Shown here: positions 33,161 to 42,451 of the stretch, one piece after another
Numbering within the stretch: the first letter of the stretch is position 1
How the letters are laid out: the number at the start of each line of letters is the position of its first letter
From: AG25 sp035604455
GTDB taxonomy: Bacteria > Gemmatimonadota > Gemmatimonadetes > Gemmatimonadales > GWC2-71-9
DNA: 64,000 bases
Assembly: GCA_035604455.1 (NCBI GenBank)
Contig: DATNIM010000022.1
Coordinates: 5,201 to 69,200, forward strand
Direction of reading: 5' to 3'
Translations under genes and position numbers: made by a program
The notes under the pieces: model-generated
Seen by the model: the letters and a program-made list of their open reading frames with translations, nothing else
What the model was told of the DNA's origin: nothing
Database searches by the model: none

Positions 33161-34638
33161 CGCCGCACCGTGTCGATGAAGTGCTGCGCCGCGGGCTCCA
33201 TCCGCTCGAGGAACGGCTTCGGATAGACGCCGATCCACACGATCCCCGCGAGGAGGGGGAGGAGCACGGCGATCTCGCGCGGGGTCAGGTCCTTCAACGC
33301 TTCGTTCACCGGCTGGTTGAGCGGGTTGTAGAGCATCCGCTGCAGCGCCCACAGGAGATAGGCCGCGGCGATGATCACGCCCACGCTGGCCGCGCTCGCA
33401 GCCACGGGGTGCGTCTCGAACGTGCCCAGGAGCACGAGGAACTCCCCCACGAACCCGTTCGTGCCGGGCAGGCCGATCGACGAGAGCGACACCACCGTCA
33501 GCAGTGCTGCGAACAAGGGCACCACGCGCGCGATGCCGCCGTAGGCCGTGATCAACCGGCTGTGGCGGCGCTCGTAGATCATGCCGACGAGGAAGAACAG
33601 TGCTCCCGTCGAGAGGCCGTGATTCAGCATCACGAGCAGCGCCCCTTGCACGCTGCGGAGCGTCAGGGCCCAGATCCCGAGCACGACGAAGCCCAGGTGC
33701 GCGACCGACGAGTACGCGATGAGCCGCTTGAAGTCGGGCTGCACCAGCGCGACGAGCCCGCCGTAGAGGATTCCCACGAGTGCAAGCCCGATGATCGCGG
33801 CCGCGATTGCGGGGTGGAGCGCGACGCTCGGGAACAGCGGCAAGGCAAACCGTAGGAACCCGTAGGTCCCCATCTTCAAGAGCACGCCCGCGAGCAGCAC
33901 GGAGCCCGCGGTCGGGGCCTCCGTATGCGCATCGGGGAGCCAGGTGTGAAACGGGAACACCGGTACCTTGATCGCGAACGCGAGGAAGAAGGCGCCGAAC
34001 AGCCAGTAGGCGAGCGGTCCCACGTTTCCGAGCCCCGAGAGCAGGGCGTCGTACGAGAAGGAATAGACGCCCGTGCGCCGGCCCACGACGTAGACCATGG
34101 CGAGGATCGCCACCAGCATGAGGAGCGACCCGAACATCGTGTAGAGGAAGAACTTGAGCGCCGCGTACAACCGCTGTTCCCCGCCCCACACGCCGATGAT
34201 GAAGTACATCGGCACGAGCATCAGTTCCCACATCGTGTAGAAGAGGAACAGATCGAGCGCCACGAAGACGCCGATCATGCCGGTCGTGAGGACGAGCAGC
34301 AGCGCGTAGTAGCCGCGCTCGCGCGTCGTGATCGCGGAAAAGCTGCCCAGCACCGTGAGCGGCACGAGGAAGGTCGTGAGCAACACGAGGAACAGCGAGA
34401 TGCCGTCCACGCCCACGGAGTAGTGGATGCCCCAGGTCGGGATCCACGGCACGTCGACCCGGAACTGCATCCCGGCGGCCGGATCGAACGTCCACCACAT
34501 CGGGACCGACAGCGCGAACTCCCCGAGCGCGATCGCGAGACCGGCATACTTCGCCACGCGGGCCGGCAGGACGAGCACGACGAGCGCGCCCACCACGGGC
34601 CAGACGAGGAGCGCGGTCAGCACGACGTGGGTGTACAC
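33157..34638 (-). CDS. nuoM: NADH-quinone oxidoreductase subunit M
   Basis: Proton-pumping antiporter-like subunit, 493 residues. FYTMWELMLVPMYFIIG holds the conserved helix-5 Glu; FAIKVPVFPFHTWLPDAHTEAPTAGSV the pumping Lys and the interrupted helix; RLIAYSSVAHLGFV and GLPGTNGFVGEFLVL follow. The GTG start at 34638 lies 2 nt after the nuoL stop; the longer open frame upstream overlaps nuoL and is rejected. Confidence 0.96.
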   Translation of the reverse strand: MYTHVVLTALLVWPVVGALVVLVLPARVAKYAGLAIALGEFALSVPMWWTFDPAAGMQFRVDVPWIPTWGIHYSVGVDGISLFLVLLTTFLVPLTVLGSFSAITTRERGYYALLLVLTTGMIGVFVALDLFLFYTMWELMLVPMYFIIGVWGGEQRLYAALKFFLYTMFGSLLMLVAILAMVYVVGRRTGVYSFSYDALLSGLGNVGPLAYWLFGAFFLAFAIKVPVFPFHTWLPDAHTEAPTAGSVLLAGVLLKMGTYGFLRFALPLFPSVALHPAIAAAIIGLALVGILYGGLVALVQPDFKRLIAYSSVAHLGFVVLGIWALTLRSVQGALLVMLNHGLSTGALFFLVGMIYERRHSRLITAYGGIARVVPLFAALLTVVSLSSIGLPGTNGFVGEFLVLLGTFETHPVAASAASVGVIIAAAYLLWALQRMLYNPLNQPVNEALKDLTPREIAVLLPLLAGIVWIGVYPKPFLERMEPAAQHFIDTVRR

Positions 34639-34640
34639 GG

Positions 34641-36611
34641 CTAGTGAAGCGCGGCGCCGAGCACCAGCACGACGCCCACCATGAAGAGGACCACGTACAT
34701 GCCGAGCTCGCCCGTCTGCAGCTGGCTCCCGACCCAACCCAGGGCCTGCGTGAGCCGCGCCACGCCCGTCACGCCCAGGCCGTCGATGATCCCCCGGTCC
34801 ACGACTCGCCACAGCAGCTCCGCGCCGCGCACGATCGGCCGGACGATGAGCGCCCGATAGATCTCGTCCACGTAATACTTGCGTGCGAGCAGCCGGGCGA
34901 TCCCGTGTTCGGGTTTCGATGCGCGCGCGGGGACGAGCTCGGCCGGACGGAGGAGATGGAAGGCCCCGAACACGCCGAGCCCAGCGATGGCCACGGCGAC
35001 GACCACGAGGAGCCACTCGACCGACGCCGGGAGCTCGGCGAGCGGTGCGAGGCCAGTCGCGGGATTGGTGACCGGCGTGAGCCAGCGCGTGAGCGCGGCG
35101 TGGCCGCCCATCAGCGTCGGCAGGTTCATGACGCCGCCCACCGCCGCGAGCACCCCGAGGACCAGGAGCGGCCCCGTCATCACCCAAGGCGCCTCGTGCA
35201 GGTGCGCCCGAGCCCCATCACCGGTCCGGTTCGGCCCGTGGAAGGTGTAGAGCATGAGCCGGGTCATGTAGAACGCGGTGCACAGAGCCGCGGCGAGCCC
35301 CGCGCCCCAGAAGAGGAACCACACGTGGTCCGTCATGCCGCGCGCGAACGCCGCAGCGAGGATCGCGTCCTTCGAGAAGAATCCCGAGAACGGCGGGATG
35401 CCGGCGATCGCGAGCGTGGCGATCCACATGAGCGCGCTCGTCCAGGGCAGGAAGGCTCTGAGCCCGCCCATGTTGCGCATGTCTTGCGGGTCCTCGTGCG
35501 CGTGCGTCGCCTGGTAGGCGTGGCCCAGCGCGTGGATGACGCTCCCCGCGCCGAGGAAGAGGAGGGCCTTGAAGAACGCGTGCGTCGCGAGATGAAAGAT
35601 CGCGGCGGCGTACGCGCCGCTCCCGGCGCCGAGGAACATGTAGCCGAGCTGGGAGATGGTCGAATACGCGAGGACTTTCTTGATGTCCCATTGCTTGAGC
35701 GCGATCGTCGCTGCGAAGAGCGCCGTCAGGGCGCCCGTGCCGGCCACCACCGCGCTACCGACCGGTGAAAGGGCGTACAGCACGCCGCATCGCGCAACGA
35801 GGTACACGCCCGCCGTGACCATCGTCGCCGCGTGGATCAGCGCCGAGACGGGCGTCGGGCCCTGCATCGCGTCCGGCAACCACACGTACAGCGGAATCTG
35901 GGCCGACTTCCCCGTGCACCCGAGGAACAGCGAGAGCGTGATCAGCGTGATGACCCGATCGCCGGTCGAGAAGGCGAGCGGCGCCTGGGAGAAGACGCTT
36001 GCGAAGTCGAGCGAGCCCAGCGTGCGGTAAAGGAGGAACATCGCGAGCAGGAACCCCACGTCCCCGACCCGATTCACGAGGAAGGCCTTGAGCCCCGCGT
36101 CCGCGTTGACCTTCTCCGAGAACCAGAACCCGATGAGCAGGTAGGAACAGAGCCCCACGCCCTCCCAGCCCACGAACATCACCGGGAAGTTGGCGCCGAG
36201 GACGAGCACCAGCATGAAGAAGACGAACAGGTTGAGCTCGGCGAAGTAGCGGGCGTAGCCCGGGTCTTCGCGCATGTAGCCCACGCTGTAGAGATGAATG
36301 AGCGTGCTGATCCCCGTGACGACGAGGATCATCACGGCCGACAGCTGGTCGAGCTGGAACGCGACGTCGACGTGGAGCCCGCCCACCCAGATCCACGGCC
36401 AGTAGTGCAGCACCACGGGGGCCGCGCCCTTCGGGAGTTGCGACACGACCGCGAGCGCGAGCGCGAACGCGATGACGAGCGCCCCAACGCCGATCACGGA
36501 GACCGCGCGTTTCGCGCTCGGCCACCGGAAGGCGATGATCGCGTTGAGCCCGGCCCCGAGGAGCGGCACCACGGGCAGCGCCCAGGTCCAGGCGACGGCC
36601 GGCGCGGGCAT
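34641..36611 (-). CDS. nuoL: NADH-quinone oxidoreductase subunit L
   Basis: Distal proton-pumping subunit with the long lateral helix, 656 residues. VGWEGVGLCSYLLIGFW, CTGKSAQIPLYVWLPDAMQGPTPVSALIHAATMV and KKVLAYSTISQLGYMFLG are characteristic. C-terminal residues after ~520 form the lateral helix and final anchor (RKYYVDEIYRALIVRPI). The start ATG at 36611 shares one base with the nuoK stop (TGATG). Confidence 0.97.
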   Translation of the reverse strand: MPAPAVAWTWALPVVPLLGAGLNAIIAFRWPSAKRAVSVIGVGALVIAFALALAVVSQLPKGAAPVVLHYWPWIWVGGLHVDVAFQLDQLSAVMILVVTGISTLIHLYSVGYMREDPGYARYFAELNLFVFFMLVLVLGANFPVMFVGWEGVGLCSYLLIGFWFSEKVNADAGLKAFLVNRVGDVGFLLAMFLLYRTLGSLDFASVFSQAPLAFSTGDRVITLITLSLFLGCTGKSAQIPLYVWLPDAMQGPTPVSALIHAATMVTAGVYLVARCGVLYALSPVGSAVVAGTGALTALFAATIALKQWDIKKVLAYSTISQLGYMFLGAGSGAYAAAIFHLATHAFFKALLFLGAGSVIHALGHAYQATHAHEDPQDMRNMGGLRAFLPWTSALMWIATLAIAGIPPFSGFFSKDAILAAAFARGMTDHVWFLFWGAGLAAALCTAFYMTRLMLYTFHGPNRTGDGARAHLHEAPWVMTGPLLVLGVLAAVGGVMNLPTLMGGHAALTRWLTPVTNPATGLAPLAELPASVEWLLVVVAVAIAGLGVFGAFHLLRPAELVPARASKPEHGIARLLARKYYVDEIYRALIVRPIVRGAELLWRVVDRGIIDGLGVTGVARLTQALGWVGSQLQTGELGMYVVLFMVGVVLVLGAALH

Positions 36612-36907
36612 CAGCCCTTGAGGAGGTTGATCTGCTGCAGGTTGAGCGACCCGCGGTGCCGGAACACCGCGAGCAGAATCGCGAGCCCCACGGCCGCCTC
36701 GGCGGCGGCCACGGCGAGGACGAAGAACACGAACACCTGCCCCGCCACGCCGAGCGCCTGAGCGAGCGCGATGAACGTGAGGTTCACGGCGTTGAGCATG
36801 AGCTCGACGCACATGAAGATCACGATCGCGTTGCGGCGGAACAGCACGCCCGCTACGCCGAGCGTGAAGAGGACGGCCGAGACGAACAGCGCGGGTCCGA
36901 GCAGCAT
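36611..36907 (-). CDS. nuoK: NADH-quinone oxidoreductase subunit K
   Basis: Small core membrane subunit (ND4L homologue) of 98 residues with three transmembrane helices. The two buried conserved glutamates that take part in proton transfer are present, in FMCVELMLNAVNL and in AVAAAEAAVGLAILL. The ATG shares a base with the nuoJ stop. Confidence 0.96.
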   Translation of the reverse strand: MLLGPALFVSAVLFTLGVAGVLFRRNAIVIFMCVELMLNAVNLTFIALAQALGVAGQVFVFFVLAVAAAEAAVGLAILLAVFRHRGSLNLQQINLLKG

Positions 36908-37428
36908 CAGAGCTCGCGCTTGGCGAGCACGACCGCCCCGACGATGGCCGCCAGCAGGAGAATGCTCGCGATCTCGAACGGCAGGAGATAGGTGGCGAAC
37001 AGGGGACGGGCCACGACCCCCACGAGGCCCTGCGTGCTGGTCAGATTTTCAAGCGCGCCGGGCGCGAGCGTGAGCTCGGCCGGCGGCACCGCGCGCGCGA
37101 GCCCCGCGAGCTTCAGGCCGAGCAGTCCCGCGAGCAGCGCGCCCACCCCGAGGCCGAACGGCCCCCGGATGTCGGACGGGCCCGGATGACCCAGGTTGAG
37201 GAGCATGATGACGAACAGGAAGACCACCATGATCGCGCCGGCGTACACGAGCACTTGGAGAACGGCGATGAACTCGGCGTCGAGCAGCACGAAGAGGGCG
37301 GCCACCTGAAACAGTGTCACGACGAGCCACAGCGCGCTCGCCACCGCGCTCCGCCGCGTCACGCACAGGAGCGCGCTCGCGATCGCCACCCCGCCGAACA
37401 CCCAGAACAGCGCCAAGGGCCAGGCCAC
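36907..37428 (-). CDS. nuoJ: NADH-quinone oxidoreductase subunit J
   Basis: Membrane subunit (ND6 homologue) of 173 residues with five helices. VLVYAGAIMVVFLFVIMLL is the signature third helix with its pi-bulge. The GTG start directly abuts the nuoI TAA stop. The loop after helix 4 is Ala/Pro-rich and unconserved. Confidence 0.95.
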   Translation of the reverse strand: MAWPLALFWVFGGVAIASALLCVTRRSAVASALWLVVTLFQVAALFVLLDAEFIAVLQVLVYAGAIMVVFLFVIMLLNLGHPGPSDIRGPFGLGVGALLAGLLGLKLAGLARAVPPAELTLAPGALENLTSTQGLVGVVARPLFATYLLPFEIASILLLAAIVGAVVLAKREL

Positions 37429-37935
37429 TTACTCTCCCTTGGGATCGGCCGGATCCCAGAGGGTCGAGACCGGATGCGTCTGCGCGCAGAGGCGCTCGAG
37501 ATCATACACGAACCGGTCGCGTGAGAACTCCGCGTTCTCGTAGTGGACGCCCACGTGGATCGCTTCTTCCGGGCACACCTCTTGGCAGTATCCGCAGAAC
37601 ACGCACCGGAACTCGTCGATCTCATAGATCAGCGGGTAGCGGTTGCCCTGCTCGTCCTCCCCGGGCACGAGGTTGATGCAGTTCGCGGGACAGATCTGAG
37701 GACAGAGCCCGCAGGCCACGCATTTCGCGCGGCCCTGCTCGTCGGTCAACATCCGGTGGGTGCCCCGCCAGCGGTCCGAGATCGACCAGTCCGGGCTGCT
37801 CTTCTCCTCGGGGTACTGCATCGTCACCTTGGGCCGAAAGAGATGCTGTAGCGTGAGGCCCATGCCCTGGAGCGTCGCCCGCACGTAGGAGGTCTCGGAC
37901 GTCGGCCGGCGCAGCACTTTCACTCCGATCGCCAT
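37429..37935 (-). CDS. nuoI: NADH-quinone oxidoreductase subunit I
   Basis: Peripheral-arm subunit of 168 residues carrying clusters N6a and N6b. Two complete 4Fe-4S motifs are seen: CVACGLCPQICPANCI and CVFCGYCQEVCPEEAI. An amphipathic N terminus (TLQGMGLTLQHLFRPKVT) precedes them. ATG at 37935 is 1 nt from the nuoH stop. Confidence 0.97.
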   Translation of the reverse strand: MAIGVKVLRRPTSETSYVRATLQGMGLTLQHLFRPKVTMQYPEEKSSPDWSISDRWRGTHRMLTDEQGRAKCVACGLCPQICPANCINLVPGEDEQGNRYPLIYEIDEFRCVFCGYCQEVCPEEAIHVGVHYENAEFSRDRFVYDLERLCAQTHPVSTLWDPADPKGE

Positions 37936-37936
37936 A

Positions 37937-39106
37937 TCAGCTCCCCGCCTCAGCCACGGACCCGCCGATCAGGCGCCCGCGGTCCACCACGAAGAAGAGC
38001 AGGATGCCGAGCGCGACGTTGCCGGCAAAGAGGGCAAGCGCGAAGCGGCTGTCGTACACCCAACCCAGACGGACGTGGAGGAACCAGATCGCGGTCGCGA
38101 GCAGCGCCAGGTACCCGAGCGCGAGCGGCAGCATGACCTTCCACCCAAGCGCCATCAACTGGTCGTAGCGGAACCGCGGCAAGGTCCACCGCACCCAGAT
38201 ATAGAGGAATAGGAAGAACCATGTCTTGAGCGTGAAGGCGCCCAGCGTGGCGAGCGACTTCCAGACCGTCCAGGGCGGCCCATTGTCCCAGTGGGTAAAG
38301 GGGATGTCCCAGCCGCCGAAGAACAGCGTCGCCATGAGCGCCGATGCCGTCACCATGTTGGCGTACTCGGCGATGTAGAACATCGAAAACTTCATCGCGC
38401 TGTACTCGGTATGATAACCGGCGATGAGCTCGCCCTCGGCCTCGGGGAGGTCAAAGGGCAGACGGTTCGTTTCGGCGAATGCGGACACGACGAAGATGAA
38501 GTACGCGATGGAGAGGGGGAATACGTTCCAGGTGGCGAGCGAGCGCTGCTGACCCGCCACGATGTCCGAGAGCGAAACGTTGCCCGAGAGCAAGAGCACT
38601 GCGACGGTGCTCATCCCCAGCGCGATCTCGTAGGAGATCATCTGGGCGCTCGCCCGCAGCCCGCCCAAGAGCGAGTACTTGTTGTTCGACGACCAGCCCG
38701 CGAGCACGATCCCGTACACGCCGAGCGATCCGATGGCGATGATGTAGAGGAACCCGATCGGCAAGTCCGCCACGACGAGCGGCACCACGCCCCAGGGTGT
38801 GGGGAGCGGCGAGCCGAAGGGGATCACCGCGGCCGCCAAGAGCGCCGGCACGAACGCCACGGCCGGCGCGAGCATGAACAGCACGCGGTCGGCCGCGGCC
38901 GGCAAGGTCTCCTCCTTGAGGAGGTTCTTGAGCCCGTCCGCCGCGGGCTGCAGGAGCCCCTGGGGACCCACGCGGTTCGGGCCGAGCCGGTCCTGCATCC
39001 AGGCACACACGCGCCGCTCGACGAGCGTGAGCCCCGCGACGCCGACCATGAGGATCGTGAACACCACGAGGATCTTCACGATCGAGGCGATGAGGAAGAA
39101 CGTCAC
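37937..39106 (-). CDS. nuoH: NADH-quinone oxidoreductase subunit H
   Basis: Membrane subunit (ND1 homologue) that closes the quinone chamber, 389 residues, eight helices. ERRVCAWMQDRLGPNRVGPQGLLQPAADGLK near the N terminus, LAGWSSNNKYSLLGGLRASAQMISYE, and AETNRLPFDLPEAEGELIAGYHTEYSAMKF are the conserved quinone-channel loops. The start overlaps the nuoG stop by 4 nt. Confidence 0.97.
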   Translation of the reverse strand: MTFFLIASIVKILVVFTILMVGVAGLTLVERRVCAWMQDRLGPNRVGPQGLLQPAADGLKNLLKEETLPAAADRVLFMLAPAVAFVPALLAAAVIPFGSPLPTPWGVVPLVVADLPIGFLYIIAIGSLGVYGIVLAGWSSNNKYSLLGGLRASAQMISYEIALGMSTVAVLLLSGNVSLSDIVAGQQRSLATWNVFPLSIAYFIFVVSAFAETNRLPFDLPEAEGELIAGYHTEYSAMKFSMFYIAEYANMVTASALMATLFFGGWDIPFTHWDNGPPWTVWKSLATLGAFTLKTWFFLFLYIWVRWTLPRFRYDQLMALGWKVMLPLALGYLALLATAIWFLHVRLGWVYDSRFALALFAGNVALGILLFFVVDRGRLIGGSVAEAGS

Positions 39107-40662
39107 GCCGGCACCGCCCTCGCGACGAGCTCGCCCCCGTAGCCGAGCCGGGCATACGACAGGCCCTCAAACGGCGCCACCTCGCGGGCGAGCGCGGCGA
39201 ACGCGTCGGCCGCGCTTCCGATCTCGTCGCCTCCGAGCGCCGCCCCGAGCGCCGACAGCACCCACCACGCGGGCTGCGTCATCCCGGGGGCGGATTTGGC
39301 CTGGAAATACCGCTGCACCCGGCCGTCGCGGTTCACGAACGTTCCTTCCTCTTCGGCCACGTTCGCGACCGGCAGGAGGGCTTCCGCGCGCGCGCGCGTC
39401 TCGGGGTCCTCGAGGGGTATCGTGCCCAGGTACAGGAGCGCTCCCGCCGGTCGGAGCACGACTTGCGGGGCGTCGAGGACGAGCACCACGGCGGCCCGCT
39501 CGGCCGCGGCCAGGGCGGCCGCGTAATCGGCCGTGTACCCGAGCAAATCGGCGCCGGTCGAATTCGGGGCGCGCTCCGCGCGGAGCGCGAGGTCCGGCAC
39601 ACCGGCGAGCGGCGCCTCTTCGCCCATCACGAGCTCGTAGGCGCCCGTCCAGGCGAATCGGGCGACGAGCGACCGGGCGAGGTACAGCGCCTCGGTCGAC
39701 GCCCGTGGCGACGCGAGAACGACCGCGCTCCCGCTCGCCCCTTCGAGCACCCGCGTGACTCGAGCGAGTGCCTCGTCCCAATCGACCGCGCGATGACCGT
39801 CCGGGTCCCGCACGAGCGGGGCGTCGAGCCGGTCCCCCCGGTTCATCCAGCGGTAGTTCGCCCGGCCGTGGTCGCACATGAAGTAGCGGTTCACGCCGAG
39901 GTGCACCCGCGGCCGCACCCGAACGACCACCCCTTGGCGCGTGTCGAGCGTCACGTTGCACCCTTGCGAGCACCCCGTGCAGATGGACGCCGTCTTGTCG
40001 AGCTCCCAGGCGCGGGCGCGGTGCAAGAAGTCCTTCGACAACAGAGAGCCGACCGGACACAGATCGACCACGTTGCCTGCCCACGGATGATCGAGCCGCG
40101 CTGCCGGATGCATGCCGATGAAGGCCCGATCGCCGCGTTCGGAGACGTTCAAAACCGGTTCCTTCGCCACGTCCTCCATGAAGCGAACGCACCGTGTGCA
40201 CAGGATGCAGCGGTTCGGCACGTACAGCACGTCGGGGCCGAAGTCCTCGACGGGATTGAAGCGCTTGGGGAAATCCGGGGTGTAGCGTGTCGCGGGCCGG
40301 CCTTCCTGGAAGGTGAAGTCCTGGAGTTCGCACTCACCGGCCTGGTCGCAGATCGGGCAATCGAGCGGATGGTTGATGAGCAGCAGCTCGAGGACGCCCT
40401 GCCGACCGGATTTGGCCGGCGCGGTTTGCGTGTGGACCACCATGCCTTCGGCCACCGGGGTCGAGCACGCGACCTGGAGCTTGGGGGCCTTCTCGATCTC
40501 GACGAGACACATCCGGCAGACGCCGGCGATGGGCAGGCCGGGGTGGTAGCAGTAGTGCGGGACCAGCACCCCCACCTGCTTCGCCGCCTCGATCACGAGC
40601 GTGCCCTTGGGCACGCTCACCGGTTGATCGTCGATAGTCAGGTTGACGAGCGCGTCGGCCAT
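39103..40662 (-). CDS. nuoG: NADH-quinone oxidoreductase subunit G (short form)
   Basis: Electron-transfer subunit of the peripheral arm, 519 residues, shorter than E. coli NuoG (908). The N-terminal ferredoxin-like 2Fe-2S site (YCYHPGLPIAGVCRMC, then ACSTP), the HPLDCPICDQAGECELQD site and the CILCTRCVRF 4Fe-4S site are intact. A fourth cluster motif, CTGCSQGC followed by MCDHGR, corresponds to cluster N7, which many phyla have lost. After residue ~300 only a reduced molybdopterin-oxidoreductase-like region remains. It lies between nuoF and nuoH. Confidence 0.95.
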   Translation of the reverse strand: MADALVNLTIDDQPVSVPKGTLVIEAAKQVGVLVPHYCYHPGLPIAGVCRMCLVEIEKAPKLQVACSTPVAEGMVVHTQTAPAKSGRQGVLELLLINHPLDCPICDQAGECELQDFTFQEGRPATRYTPDFPKRFNPVEDFGPDVLYVPNRCILCTRCVRFMEDVAKEPVLNVSERGDRAFIGMHPAARLDHPWAGNVVDLCPVGSLLSKDFLHRARAWELDKTASICTGCSQGCNVTLDTRQGVVVRVRPRVHLGVNRYFMCDHGRANYRWMNRGDRLDAPLVRDPDGHRAVDWDEALARVTRVLEGASGSAVVLASPRASTEALYLARSLVARFAWTGAYELVMGEEAPLAGVPDLALRAERAPNSTGADLLGYTADYAAALAAAERAAVVLVLDAPQVVLRPAGALLYLGTIPLEDPETRARAEALLPVANVAEEEGTFVNRDGRVQRYFQAKSAPGMTQPAWWVLSALGAALGGDEIGSAADAFAALAREVAPFEGLSYARLGYGGELVARAVPA

Positions 40663-40669
40663 CGTGTCC

Positions 40670-41944
40670 TCAGGCCACGAGCGCCGAGCGCCCGGCGAGG
40701 TAGGCCTCGAATTCGCCCCGGAACTTCTTGATCGCGCTCACGACCGGGGCCGCGCAGGAGTCCGACAGCACGCAGATCGTCTTGCCGGTCATGTTCTCCG
40801 ACAGATCGAGTAGCAGGTCCAAATCATCGGGCTTCCCCTGGCCCGCGAGCATGCGTTCGAGAATGCGGGTCGTCCAGGCCGTGCCTTCGCGGCACTGCGT
40901 GCACTGGGCGCAGGACTCGTGGGCGTAGAAGCGCGCGAGCCGCATGACCTGATAAACCATGTCGGCCGAGTCGTCGAACACGATCACCCCGCCCGACCCG
41001 AGCATCGTGCCGAGCGTGGCGCAGCCCTCGTAGTCCATGATGCAGCGTTCGCTTTCGTCGCGGTCGAGCATCGGCACGGACGAGCCCCCGGGGATGCATG
41101 CCTTGAGCGTCCGGCCGGACCGCATGCCGCCCGCGAGCTCGAAGATCAGGTCCTTCAGCGGGAATCCGAGCGTGACCTCATAGACGCCCGGCTTCTGCAC
41201 ATGGCCGCAGACGGAGAAGAGCTTCGTCCCCACGCTCTTCGGGCTCGACAGGCACATGGCCTGGTACCACTTCGCGCCGTTCACGATGATCGGCGGCACG
41301 GCGGCGAGCGTCTCGACATTGTTGATCGTCGTCGGCATGCCGAAGACGCCCTGAGCGGCCGGGAACGGCGGCTTGATGCGCGGGACCCCGCGCTTGCCCT
41401 CGAGCGAATTCATGAGGGCGGTTTCCTCGCCGCAGATGTAGGCACCGGCGCCGCGGTGCACGTGGATCTGGAACCGCCCGAGCACGCCCGCCGCGCGCGC
41501 TTCGGCCAGGGCCTGCTCGAGGATGGCCTGCGGCTCGGCGAACTCGCCCCGGATATAGATGTAGGCGGTGTCGGCCTGGATCGCGTGCATGGCGATCAGC
41601 GTGCCTTCGAGCAGCGCGTGCGGGGTCCAGCGAATGATCTCGCGGTCCTTGAACGTGCCCGGCTCGGACTCGTCGGCGTTTACGCAGAGGTAGTGCGGTT
41701 TCGTGCGCTCCTTCGGCATGAACGACCACTTGAGCCCGGTCGGAAACCCCGCGCCGCCCCGCCCCCTCAGCCCCGAGTTCTTCACCTCGTCCACCACCGC
41801 CGCGGGTGGCATGGCGAGCGCGCGTTTCAGGCCCTCGTAGCCGCCGCGTTTCACCCAGCCGCGATAGGTGCGGGCCTCGGGCTCGCCGAAGTGTTTCGAG
41901 AGGACAAGCGTCTCGCGGGGGTGCGGCGTGTGCGGGTAGCCCAT
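40670..41944 (-). CDS. nuoF: NADH-quinone oxidoreductase subunit F
   Basis: NADH- and FMN-binding subunit of 424 residues. GRGGAGFPTGLKWSF is the NADH/FMN glycine-rich loop, NADESEPGTFKDREI the second FMN motif, YICGEETALMNSLEG the third. Cluster N3 ligands are ESCAQCTQCREGT plus a distal Cys in TICVLSDSCAAPV. The ATG at 41944 is 6 nt after nuoE. Confidence 0.97.
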   Translation of the reverse strand: MGYPHTPHPRETLVLSKHFGEPEARTYRGWVKRGGYEGLKRALAMPPAAVVDEVKNSGLRGRGGAGFPTGLKWSFMPKERTKPHYLCVNADESEPGTFKDREIIRWTPHALLEGTLIAMHAIQADTAYIYIRGEFAEPQAILEQALAEARAAGVLGRFQIHVHRGAGAYICGEETALMNSLEGKRGVPRIKPPFPAAQGVFGMPTTINNVETLAAVPPIIVNGAKWYQAMCLSSPKSVGTKLFSVCGHVQKPGVYEVTLGFPLKDLIFELAGGMRSGRTLKACIPGGSSVPMLDRDESERCIMDYEGCATLGTMLGSGGVIVFDDSADMVYQVMRLARFYAHESCAQCTQCREGTAWTTRILERMLAGQGKPDDLDLLLDLSENMTGKTICVLSDSCAAPVVSAIKKFRGEFEAYLAGRSALVA

Positions 41945-41950
41945 GATCGC

Positions 41951-42451
41951 CTACGAGTACTTCCGCACGAGCGCGGCCACGCGCTCGGGCGTGACGTTCT
42001 CGACCAGCTCGTCGTCGATCAGCACCGGCGTCGCGAAGCCGCAGGCGCCGAGACACTCGACCTCAGTGATGGTCCAGGTGCCGTCCGGGCTCGTGGCGCC
42101 GAGCTCGCGGGCGCCCGTCTGCTCGAGGAACGCCTTCACGACGTCCTCGGCGCCGCAGATGTTGCACGGTGACGTCGTGCAGATCTGGACGAAGTGCCGC
42201 CCCACCGGGTGCTGGTGGTACATCGTGTAGAACGTCACGACACCCTGCACGTGCGCGGGCGTCAGCCCGAGGAGGCCCGCCACCTCGACCATCGTCTCGG
42301 GCGCGATCCACCCGCGGGCCTGCTGCACGAGCCACAGCGCCGGCAACAGGGCTGCGGCCTTCGTGGGGTAGCGGGCCAGGATCTCCTGCAGCCGCTTCAG
42401 CGTGTCGCCCCGGAACACGGGCTCGCTGGCGTCGTGGGTGGCCGTGCTCAT
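41951..42451 (-). CDS. nuoE: NADH-quinone oxidoreductase subunit E
   Basis: Thioredoxin-fold subunit with 2Fe-2S cluster N1a, 166 residues. Ligands are CTTSPCNICG (CX4C pair) and CLGACGFA (CX3C pair). The N-terminal helical part has AALLPALWLVQQARGWI, as in homologues. The start is set by the ATGA overlap with nuoD; the longer open frame upstream is out of place. Confidence 0.96.
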   Translation of the reverse strand: MSTATHDASEPVFRGDTLKRLQEILARYPTKAAALLPALWLVQQARGWIAPETMVEVAGLLGLTPAHVQGVVTFYTMYHQHPVGRHFVQICTTSPCNICGAEDVVKAFLEQTGARELGATSPDGTWTITEVECLGACGFATPVLIDDELVENVTPERVAALVRKYS

